Origin: Treponema sp.
Lineage (GTDB): Bacteria > Spirochaetota > Spirochaetia > Treponematales > Treponemataceae
Assembly (NCBI GenBank): GCA_016294105.1
Contig: JAEDCN010000008.1
Span: 1-64,000 of the forward strand
DNA: 64,000 bases
Direction of reading: 5' to 3'
Part shown: positions 1-6,648 of the stretch, one piece after another
How positions within the stretch are numbered: position 1 is the stretch's first letter
How the letters are laid out: each line of letters begins with the position of its first letter
The notes under the pieces: model-generated
What the model was told of the DNA's origin: nothing
Database searches by the model: none
The model's input: only the letters and a program-made list of their open reading frames with translations
Position numbers and translations under genes: made by a program

Positions 1-9
1 CGTATGCGC

Positions 10-38
10 TTGCCCTTCCCCGCTGTTTATGCTAATCT
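10..38 (+). promoter_or_regulatory. Predicted lplA promoter placing transcription start at the ATG
   Basis: TTGCCC (10-15), a 17-base spacer and TAATCT (33-38) resemble a sigma-70 promoter. The expected start, 7 bases past the -10, is base 45, the A of the lplA ATG, and no Shine-Dalgarno lies between. The -35 is only a partial match. Confidence 0.4.
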
Positions 39-44
39 TTGTCC

Positions 45-1046
45 ATGACTCAGTGCTTCATTTCCAACACCAATGACCCACACCTCAACCTTTCTTTCGA
101 ACATTATTTATTTTCTAAGGTTAAGCCTAATGAGAGGTATCTCTACCTATGGAGAAATTCTGAGACAGTAGTAATCGGAAAATTTCAAAATCCATGGAGT
201 GAGTGTAACGTAGAAAAGATGGCTGAAGATAAAATTAAGCTGATGAGACGTTACAGTGGAGGAGGGGCTGTTTTCCAGGATTTGGGTAATTTATGTTTTA
301 CTTTGATTTCTGGAAGTGATTATGATGTAGAAGAACAAAAGAGTAAAAATAATGATTTTATCATTTCTACTCTGAATAAATTTTCTATTGTAGCTCACGC
401 TTCAGGACGAAATGATATTTTGGTTAATGAGCGTAAAATTTCTGGTGCTGCATTTCAAATACAACAAGGAAATTTAATGCATCATGGAACATTGCTTGTT
501 AACAGTGATTTGAATAAGCTTCAGTTGTATTTGAAGCCAAGTAAAGATAAGCTTGAGACAAAAGGGATTAAGTCAGTACGTTCTCGTGTTGCAAACTTAC
601 AGGAATTTAACTCTCTATTAACGGTAGAAGGATTGATCGAACAGCTTAGGATTACTTATACAGAACGTTTTTCAAATTTTGATTCAATTTATTATTTTAA
701 TGAAAATATTTTGAATACTAATCCTGAATTAAAATTTGAATATGAGAATCTCATTTCCTGGGATTGGTTATATGGTAAGACTCCTGCCTTTACAGATGCT
801 TATAAAAAGCGTTTTCCTTGGGGGGGAATTGAATTGTTATTTACAGTTCACAGTGGGGTTGTAGAGGATATTGCAGTGTATAGTGATACGCTGGATAATA
901 AATTGGTGGATGTAATTAAGGATACCCTAGTTGGTGTAGCGTTTAACAATAAAAATATTGCAGAACAAATAAAAAAACGTGCAAATTCAATGGATTATAG
1001 TGATACTCAAAATCATTTATTAGATATTATTTCATTATTTGAATGA
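45..1046 (+). CDS. lplA: Lipoate-protein ligase A
   Basis: Adenylates free lipoate (or octanoate) and transfers it to the lysine of lipoyl domains in the cytoplasm. The protein is about 333 residues, normal for bacterial LplA. It carries the lipoate-binding RRYSGGGAVFQD motif, GRNDILVNERKISGAA with the expected catalytic lysine, and a C-terminal accessory domain beginning near the WDWLYGKTP segment. A TTG at 39 is in frame, but ATG 45 is preferred because a promoter-like pair points to it. It converges on the operon encoding a lipoyl-bearing E2 (10616-12046), its likely substrate, so it probably serves that complex. Function is confident; the pairing is inferred from position. Confidence 0.9.
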   Translation: MTQCFISNTNDPHLNLSFEHYLFSKVKPNERYLYLWRNSETVVIGKFQNPWSECNVEKMAEDKIKLMRRYSGGGAVFQDLGNLCFTLISGSDYDVEEQKSKNNDFIISTLNKFSIVAHASGRNDILVNERKISGAAFQIQQGNLMHHGTLLVNSDLNKLQLYLKPSKDKLETKGIKSVRSRVANLQEFNSLLTVEGLIEQLRITYTERFSNFDSIYYFNENILNTNPELKFEYENLISWDWLYGKTPAFTDAYKKRFPWGGIELLFTVHSGVVEDIAVYSDTLDNKLVDVIKDTLVGVAFNNKNIAEQIKKRANSMDYSDTQNHLLDIISLFE

Positions 1047-1060
1047 GTGGGGAGGTTTTA

Positions 1061-1096
1061 CTTGAATCATCATGATAAAAACCATGATGATCCAAG
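1061..1096. terminator. Stem-loop between convergent lplA and dehydrogenase genes
   Basis: CTTGAATCATCATG (1061-1074) pairs with CATGATGATCCAAG (1083-1096) with one mismatch, leaving an 8-base loop. It sits in the 64-base gap between convergent genes. It lacks a strong U-tract on either strand, so it may end transcription weakly or protect 3' ends. Confidence 0.5.
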
Positions 1097-1110
1097 TGAG
1101 ATTTTATGGA

Positions 1111-2373
1111 TTAGATTTCTGGGGCGTGGGCAAGCAGATAATCTTCTGCTTCCTTACACCACAGCATATTATTCCTTGCAATGATTTCGTGAAGCCTGGC
1201 ATAGAAAGGATCTGATTTACCTTTTTCTTCGAAATCCTTGATGGCAACCAAGTCAAGCTTTTTGTTGGTGTAAATAAGCTTTTTACCTCCAGGAATTTTG
1301 TCCAGGTTGATGGTGGTGTCTGCAACTGCGTTGAGTCCACCAACGTGGGTGACAAGGGCCACTGGATTCAACTTGTTTTCTGCCATCATCTTCAAAGATT
1401 CTTTTAGATCGTCAGTATTTCCACCAGAGGTTCCCACAAGATGGTGTGACTCGTAGTGCACGTTGTAGAAGTTCAGCTGGGCAGAGAACTGGGTATTGGT
1501 GGGGCCTGCAAAGAAGTTCATGCAGCCGTCATTTCCCAGAAGTTTGTCTGCCATTTCTACTACTGGTGCTACAGGGGCAAATACGAATACATCATCAAAC
1601 AGCTTACCTCCGTTCAGCTCCTTCAAATGAGCAACGGGATCTGCCAAATCCTTTGTGTTGACGTATACAAGCTTCACTCCATTTTTTGCAGCTTCTTCTA
1701 CAGTGAAGATAGATGCTGCTCTCTGGAGTCGGTTTTCGTCAATGTCGGTAACTACCATGAATCCTGGTTTTCGGTCACAGTGAATAGCGTAGTCAATGGC
1801 ACCAAGACCCATAGGGCCAACTCCTGCCAACAATGCCAAGGAGCCACCTTCTACGATTCCCATTTCGTGAACATAGGAACCATTCTTTGTGTGGTATTGG
1901 GCATGGAAAGCACCTACAACACAGGAAATTGGTTCTGCCAAGGAGCCCATGAAGAAGTTGTTTGCGTTGTATTCCAGCAAGCAATCCATTTCCATAACCT
2001 CATTGGGGATAATGACATAGGTTGCATCTCCTCCAATGTGCTGATATGAATAGCCAGGTGCCCAGAGGGTTCCCTGATAGTTAAGGGCTGGCTGGATGGC
2101 AAACTTCTGGCCTTCCTTAAACTTGTTCTTCCATTTGCTTCCAACTTCTATCAATTCTCCGCAAAATTCATGACCAATAATGATTGGTGTTTCTTTCAAA
2201 TCCGCACGGACTCGCTTGTGGTCATTGCCCTGCATGGCCAACTTATGGCTTGACATACAGATTGAATCTGAAACAACGCGTGCAAGAATTTCATCTTCCT
2301 TGATTGCGGGAAGCTCGAATTCGTCCAAACGTAAATCATCTACTCCGTAAATACGTACTGCTTTTGTTTTCAT
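1111..2373 (-). CDS. Zinc-type medium-chain dehydrogenase, L-sorbose-1-phosphate reductase-like
   Basis: About 420 residues of the medium-chain alcohol dehydrogenase superfamily. The N-terminal catalytic domain has GHEFCGELIEVG and a Cys-Ser-His stretch (CMSSHK) suited to the catalytic zinc. The Rossmann domain has a GVGPMGLGAI dinucleotide motif. The four-cysteine structural-zinc lobe of classical alcohol dehydrogenases is absent. It resembles the SorE family, which interconverts ketose- and hexitol-phosphates with NAD(P)H. ATG 2371-2373 is chosen over an upstream in-frame start because AGGAG lies just before it. It is the last gene of the leftward operon, 8 bases after the kinase. The family is confident, the substrate is not; a fuculose- or tagatose-like phosphate is plausible from context. 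Confidence 0.7.
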   Translation of the reverse strand: MKTKAVRIYGVDDLRLDEFELPAIKEDEILARVVSDSICMSSHKLAMQGNDHKRVRADLKETPIIIGHEFCGELIEVGSKWKNKFKEGQKFAIQPALNYQGTLWAPGYSYQHIGGDATYVIIPNEVMEMDCLLEYNANNFFMGSLAEPISCVVGAFHAQYHTKNGSYVHEMGIVEGGSLALLAGVGPMGLGAIDYAIHCDRKPGFMVVTDIDENRLQRAASIFTVEEAAKNGVKLVYVNTKDLADPVAHLKELNGGKLFDDVFVFAPVAPVVEMADKLLGNDGCMNFFAGPTNTQFSAQLNFYNVHYESHHLVGTSGGNTDDLKESLKMMAENKLNPVALVTHVGGLNAVADTTINLDKIPGGKKLIYTNKKLDLVAIKDFEEKGKSDPFYARLHEIIARNNMLWCKEAEDYLLAHAPEI

Positions 2374-2381
2374 TTTGTCTC

Positions 2382-3902
2382 CTATTTTGTAGCAAGTTTT
2401 ATCCATTCGTTCTGATAGCTGTCAAAGCCCTGGAACTGGACCTTTTCTACATCAGTGTATTCAATGGTGATTGTGTCTGCCAAATCCTTGTGGGTTTTGC
2501 CAGTATAGGCCATAACACCTGTCATAGCGGCACCAAATGCGGTGGCTTCTTCCATGTTTGTGAGCTGCACGGAATGATTGTGCAATACAGAGGCTAACAG
2601 CTGGTTGTAGCCCTTGTTCTTTCTGAATCCACCTTCTGTGAAGATATTTGTTCCTTCCTGCATTCCAGCTCGCTGTAGGGCTGTGATAGTTTGAATTACC
2701 AAGGAAATGTCCAATACTGCCAAAAGCTTTTCTGGATTGCTGAACAGCTGGGGAATTGCCTTTCTTGTTCTAATGTCCTCCAAGGAATAGAAGGTACCAT
2801 TTTCCAAGATTCCTGCCTGTGAACTTGTAAATTGGCCTGAGCCTGGAACAACTTCTGGCAAAAGGAACGTATCCTTGTCCTGGAGCACCTGCTGGAATAC
2901 CTGGGGATTGTAGGTGGGGAATAGGTCTGTTCCTGCAATTTCCTTGTATAAGGTGATATAGGTGTCGAATTCCATTCCACCGAGGAAAATGGCAATCTTT
3001 ACTGGTGTGCGAAGGGCTGTCTGAGTAAAGTAGACAATCTTTCCCACATCTTCTGGATTCAGTACCAGCTCCTTCTGGGGATGCATACTAACGCACCATG
3101 TTCCTGTAGAGTTGAGGATAAAGTCTCCGTGGGAATCCTTTGCCAAATAGGGCAAAAGAGATGCGTTAGAATCGTGGATACCCATGGTAACGATGGTGGA
3201 TTCTGGCAGTCCCAGCTGTTGGGCAACAGAGCTGGTGAGATTTCCTAATACCTCGTGAGTATTCTTGTAGTTGTCTGGCAACAAATGGCGAATATTGAGC
3301 TTTTCTGTTGCATGGGAATAAGTTTCTTCCTTGTGATTCCACATATAGGAGTGGTTACTAATGTAGGTGGGCTCCACTCCCTTGTTACCAGTGAGAACAT
3401 AGCCCCAGTATTGGGGATAGTTCAAGATGCAGTCGGTATGCTGGAATGATTCATGGAAGTATTTTTGAAGGAAAAAGATTCCTTTGGCAGGATTTATCAT
3501 GGATGAAAAGGGTGGGGTAAAAATCTCCTGCTGTAACTGGCTTGCAGAACCAACGGTCTGGTAAAATTCTGACTGAAAATCTGGACCAGGCTCATAGGTG
3601 TAGAAAATACAGGGGGCACATTCTCGTCCTGCCTTGTCCAGACAGACAAAGGTTGCTCCATGGGTGGTGACAGATATAGCCTTAATGGGATATTTTCCTG
3701 CAAAATCCTTTAAAGTGGCGAAGAACCAATCCTTCATTCCCTGCAGGTCATGGGTATCAAGCTGTTCACCTGTAACAGGATGTGGGATCTGCAGTGGCTC
3801 AAAGTTCTTGTAGGCAGCATCCAACTGCTTTAGGTTCTGGTCGTACACAGCCACTTTTTTGTTTGTCATACCAATATCAATAACTGCTATTGCATATTCC
3901 AT
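2382..3902 (-). CDS. FGGY-family carbohydrate kinase (deoxy-ketose kinase candidate)
   Basis: A 506-residue sugar kinase with the ASKHA fold. The N-terminal phosphate-1 motif is AVIDIGMTNKKVAVYD; GIHDSNASLLPYL supplies the substrate/metal region; EGGFRKNKGYNQLLAS lies in the C-terminal ATP-binding half. Length fits rhamnulo-/fuculo-kinases (about 470-510). With L-fucose isomerase in the divergent operon, L-fuculose is the likeliest substrate, giving a ketose-1-phosphate in the cytoplasm. The ATG follows AGGAGGAAATTT. It lies between an SDR and a SorE-like dehydrogenase, so its product may be oxidised rather than cleaved by an aldolase. The exact sugar cannot be read from sequence. Confidence 0.75.
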   Translation of the reverse strand: MEYAIAVIDIGMTNKKVAVYDQNLKQLDAAYKNFEPLQIPHPVTGEQLDTHDLQGMKDWFFATLKDFAGKYPIKAISVTTHGATFVCLDKAGRECAPCIFYTYEPGPDFQSEFYQTVGSASQLQQEIFTPPFSSMINPAKGIFFLQKYFHESFQHTDCILNYPQYWGYVLTGNKGVEPTYISNHSYMWNHKEETYSHATEKLNIRHLLPDNYKNTHEVLGNLTSSVAQQLGLPESTIVTMGIHDSNASLLPYLAKDSHGDFILNSTGTWCVSMHPQKELVLNPEDVGKIVYFTQTALRTPVKIAIFLGGMEFDTYITLYKEIAGTDLFPTYNPQVFQQVLQDKDTFLLPEVVPGSGQFTSSQAGILENGTFYSLEDIRTRKAIPQLFSNPEKLLAVLDISLVIQTITALQRAGMQEGTNIFTEGGFRKNKGYNQLLASVLHNHSVQLTNMEEATAFGAAMTGVMAYTGKTHKDLADTITIEYTDVEKVQFQGFDSYQNEWIKLATK

Positions 3903-3962
3903 AAATTTCCTCCTTTATGAATGGTTTCCTAGCTCAAGTTTTTATTTAACATAACTTGACCG

Positions 3963-3998
3963 GGCGGTCAGGTTCTAATTTAGCATTACCTGACCGCC
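3963..3998 (-). repeat. Perfect 11-bp stem-loop over the SDR stop codon
   Basis: GGCGGTCAGGT (3963-3973) is exactly complementary to ACCTGACCGCC (3988-3998), with a 14-base loop containing the SDR stop codon. No U-tract follows in either direction. Within the operon it could be an RNA-processing or mRNA-stability element separating SDR from kinase expression. Confidence 0.6.
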
Positions 3999-5135
3999 AG
4001 TTACTGGTAGGGCCTGGCCGGTTTCGTAGGCTTGCTCCACAAGATAATAGACAGCTCGGATTACATCCTCTCCGTAGCAGCCTCTGTTCATGGGAACTTT
4101 TGCCTCGTAGAATTTCTTTACGTCTGCAATGGTTTTTGCTCCAGGAACCTTACCAGTGCGCAGGTATTGTACGAAAAGTCCCTTCTCTGGGTCTGACCAC
4201 AGGGGACCATCAAAAAAGTTTCCAGGACAAACAGCGTTTACCTTGATGCCGTATTCTACCAATTCAAGGGCAAAGCTCTGGACAAGACCGATGCTACCGA
4301 ACTTTCCTCCAGCGTAGGAGCCGTTCTTATTGGAGCCTTCCAGTCCAGACTTGGAGTTAATCTGGATAATATCTGTTAAAAGGCTGGGGGCAGCGGCTTT
4401 CTGGCGTTTCATCAACAAGGCACAATGCTTGGTGATAATGGCAAAGGCTGTGTAGTTGATGTCGGTAACAAAACGGAAGGAATCCATATCTTGCTGCAAG
4501 ATGCTACTGGCCCGCAAAACACCTGCATTGCTTACACACAGATCAAGTCCACCTGCTGACAATGCAATAGATTCTATCATGGCGGCTACAGAGCTTTCGT
4601 CTGCTACGTTTACAGCCACAGGCAATGCAACGGTACGATGATATTCCTGATTCAATTCCTGTGTGAACTTTGTAGCTCCTTCTAGGTTCAAGTCTGCTAC
4701 AAAAACAAGGGCATCACCAGCTACCAGACCACGTACAATTTCTGCACCAAAGCCCTGGGCACCACCAGTTACCACCACTACCTTATTCTTCATTACTGTA
4801 GCTCGACTGGCAACAACGGGAGCCTCTGCGTCTGGTACCTTACCAGCAGCGATTGCTTCAATGGTTGAAGGAGATTGGGCAATGGCATAGGTATATTCAT
4901 CTTGACCGATTACAAGCTGTACCAGCTGGGGAATTGCTGAATATTCCTCCAAGGCTTTGGAAATGGCCTGTGCTACAACAGATTCATCCTCAGCAGCTGC
5001 ATCCAGTGAAATTGTCAATTTGGTAAGACCATCTGCAACAGGTGCTGTTGGCAAAAAACGAACAAGGTAGTGCTGACCTGTTCTTTCTATGAGGCTTCCC
5101 CGAATAAAGGGGGCAAAAAAAGCCGCTTGATTCAT
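3975..5135 (-). CDS. SDR-family NAD(P) oxidoreductase with an N-terminal extension
   Basis: A 386-residue protein. The C-terminal 270 residues form a classical short-chain dehydrogenase with TGGAQGFG cofactor motif, NAG, and SYAGGKFG giving the catalytic YxxxK. It most resembles sorbitol-6-phosphate 2-dehydrogenases and the dehydrogenase half of rhamnulose-phosphate aldolase/dehydrogenase fusions. The first 110 residues or so precede the Rossmann fold and match nothing I recognise; they are too short for a class II aldolase domain. ATG 5135 follows AGGAGG. It sits between the PHP hydrolase and kinase genes. It probably oxidises or reduces a sugar(-phosphate) carbonyl; direction and substrate are unknown. 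Confidence 0.75.
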   Translation of the reverse strand: MNQAAFFAPFIRGSLIERTGQHYLVRFLPTAPVADGLTKLTISLDAAAEDESVVAQAISKALEEYSAIPQLVQLVIGQDEYTYAIAQSPSTIEAIAAGKVPDAEAPVVASRATVMKNKVVVVTGGAQGFGAEIVRGLVAGDALVFVADLNLEGATKFTQELNQEYHRTVALPVAVNVADESSVAAMIESIALSAGGLDLCVSNAGVLRASSILQQDMDSFRFVTDINYTAFAIITKHCALLMKRQKAAAPSLLTDIIQINSKSGLEGSNKNGSYAGGKFGSIGLVQSFALELVEYGIKVNAVCPGNFFDGPLWSDPEKGLFVQYLRTGKVPGAKTIADVKKFYEAKVPMNRGCYGEDVIRAVYYLVEQAYETGQALPVTGGQVMLN

Positions 5136-5197
5136 AATTCCTCCTGTGAAATGAAATCACCTGTCTGTGTTGATTTACATTCCCTTTTATTTTACCA

Positions 5198-5215
5198 CTG
5201 ATTCAAAAGAATCAG
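5198..5215 (-). repeat. Short hairpin between PHP and SDR genes
   Basis: CTGATTC (5198-5204) and GAATCAG (5209-5215) form a perfect 7-bp stem with an AAAA loop in the 91-base gap between the PHP and SDR genes. On the transcribed strand only a mixed T/A stretch follows. It is a weak terminator or processing hairpin. Confidence 0.4.
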
Positions 5216-5226
5216 CTACAAATTAT

Positions 5227-6570
5227 TCATGCTGAGGGTAGTGATTTCAATAAATCTTGAACTTCCTCTTTGGTAAGGCTTGGTGAAGCCTGTAATTTTT
5301 GTCCCAGCTGGCTGTAAACGGCCATTCTCTGAGAAAGGCTTAAGTCTGCCAAGGGATTGTTTGGGGCAAAGAAACCAAAATCCCTCTCCAGAGTTGCAAA
5401 CCTTTCATGGGCAACCAAGGCCCAGGTACTGTCTATGAGACCAGCAAATTCTGGCAAATTGATTTCTGGACAGTTGAATTCCTGCCGTGAGCTGTTAATA
5501 TCCACTCCAGAAATTTCCATTAGGTTGTGCTTTTGACACAGCTCTTGCAATCGTGCCAGCTGCTGGCGGGTGTTACGAGGTGGCATGTAGGTGACAGCCT
5601 GGAAACCAAGCTGGGGTAGCTGGGCTATCAGTTCGTCTAAAAAGCTGTCCTCAAACTGCTCCCGTTTCTTGTCTCCAGTGGGAGATTCACCTACATCTCC
5701 CAAGTAAGCGTAGGCAGGAATCCCTCCAATTGACTGGGCAAAGGCTGTTACCAGTTGTACTGGTGGACATTCGTTTTCATCTGGCTGAATGAAGATTTGT
5801 GGCAAAAATCCGCTTTTCAGTAAGCCTAAAAGGTCGTAGAGGAAGTGAGGATTATTTTCTTCCTGCAATCGATTCTTTTGGGAGACAGACAGCTCCATGG
5901 CCAGCTGGTTTTCCAGCACCTGAATAAGGCTTTGGGCTGTGGGGGCCTGTTTGTTCAGCAGGTGGGCAAAGGCGTACAACAGATGGCGTTCAGTAACGCT
6001 TCCTCCCAGTGCTGCTTGTGACAGGCTTTCTACATCCTGCTGGTAGTCAAGCTCTGGAAGGTTAGCTTTGAGAAGAATCTTGTTCAGATTTTCCACCATC
6101 CTGATGTTTCTATTTCGTCGCTGCTGGTGGATGGGCTTGAGGAATTCCCGTACCCGTTCTTGTGCCTGAGCTGGAACTCCCTGTATGGTCATATAAACAA
6201 TTCCCTGGGAATCAGGGTTGTTGATTTTTTTCTCTGCAAAGGGTGTGGATTTGAAGCTCACTCGTAGCTCAAATCCGGTAACGCAACCTAAGCCCAGAAG
6301 CTTGCAGGCTTCTGTCATTTCACAGGCTGCTTCTAAAGAATCATGATCCACGGAGCCTGCCACTGCAAGCCCAGCTTCCCTGGCACGGAGGGCGGCCATA
6401 GAAGGGGTATAGGGACTAAAGCTATACATGGTGTGGATGTGATTGTTGATTTCCTTGGTAATAGGATTGTAATCCTTTAAGCCGCCCTGGCTAATAAAAT
6501 GCTCCAAAGCATTGAGGCGGTCTTGGGTAGAAATGCTTCCGTTGTTGATTTTCTGTAATAACTCTTTCAT
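5227..6570 (-). CDS. PHP-domain metal-dependent hydrolase
   Basis: A 447-residue protein whose N-terminal third has the polymerase-and-histidinol-phosphatase signature: NNHIHTMYSFSP (HxH), AGSVDHDSLEAA and CVTGFELRVSF, ligands for a multinuclear metal centre. A later segment, MEISGVDINSSRQEF, can supply further ligands. Most stand-alone PHP proteins are phosphoesterases. Between the E1 and SDR genes of a sugar operon, it could remove phosphate from a sugar-phosphate intermediate or hydrolyse a cyclic or lactone form. No DNA-polymerase module is present. The family is supported; the reaction is not known. Confidence 0.7.
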   Translation of the reverse strand: MKELLQKINNGSISTQDRLNALEHFISQGGLKDYNPITKEINNHIHTMYSFSPYTPSMAALRAREAGLAVAGSVDHDSLEAACEMTEACKLLGLGCVTGFELRVSFKSTPFAEKKINNPDSQGIVYMTIQGVPAQAQERVREFLKPIHQQRRNRNIRMVENLNKILLKANLPELDYQQDVESLSQAALGGSVTERHLLYAFAHLLNKQAPTAQSLIQVLENQLAMELSVSQKNRLQEENNPHFLYDLLGLLKSGFLPQIFIQPDENECPPVQLVTAFAQSIGGIPAYAYLGDVGESPTGDKKREQFEDSFLDELIAQLPQLGFQAVTYMPPRNTRQQLARLQELCQKHNLMEISGVDINSSRQEFNCPEINLPEFAGLIDSTWALVAHERFATLERDFGFFAPNNPLADLSLSQRMAVYSQLGQKLQASPSLTKEEVQDLLKSLPSA

Positions 6571-6595
6571 AGCTGGCCTTTACACATGAAGGTAA

Positions 6596-6633
6596 CCTGC
6601 TGACCTTGAACAAGAAAACTCAAGGTCAGCAGG
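6596..6633 (-). repeat. Perfect 14-bp inverted repeat between E1 and PHP genes
   Basis: CCTGCTGACCTTGA (6596-6609) is exactly complementary to TCAAGGTCAGCAGG (6620-6633), with a 10-base loop, in the 78-base E1-PHP gap. The following strand lacks a run of U. It is stable enough to block 3'-5' decay of the upstream E1 message or attenuate the downstream genes. Confidence 0.65.
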
Positions 6634-6648
6634 AAATCTTAGCGAGGG

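Noticed and set aside
1456..2049. A 197-residue plus-strand frame opposite the zinc dehydrogenase
   Set aside because: It is antisense to a clearly conserved enzyme, has no domain pattern and no ribosome site.
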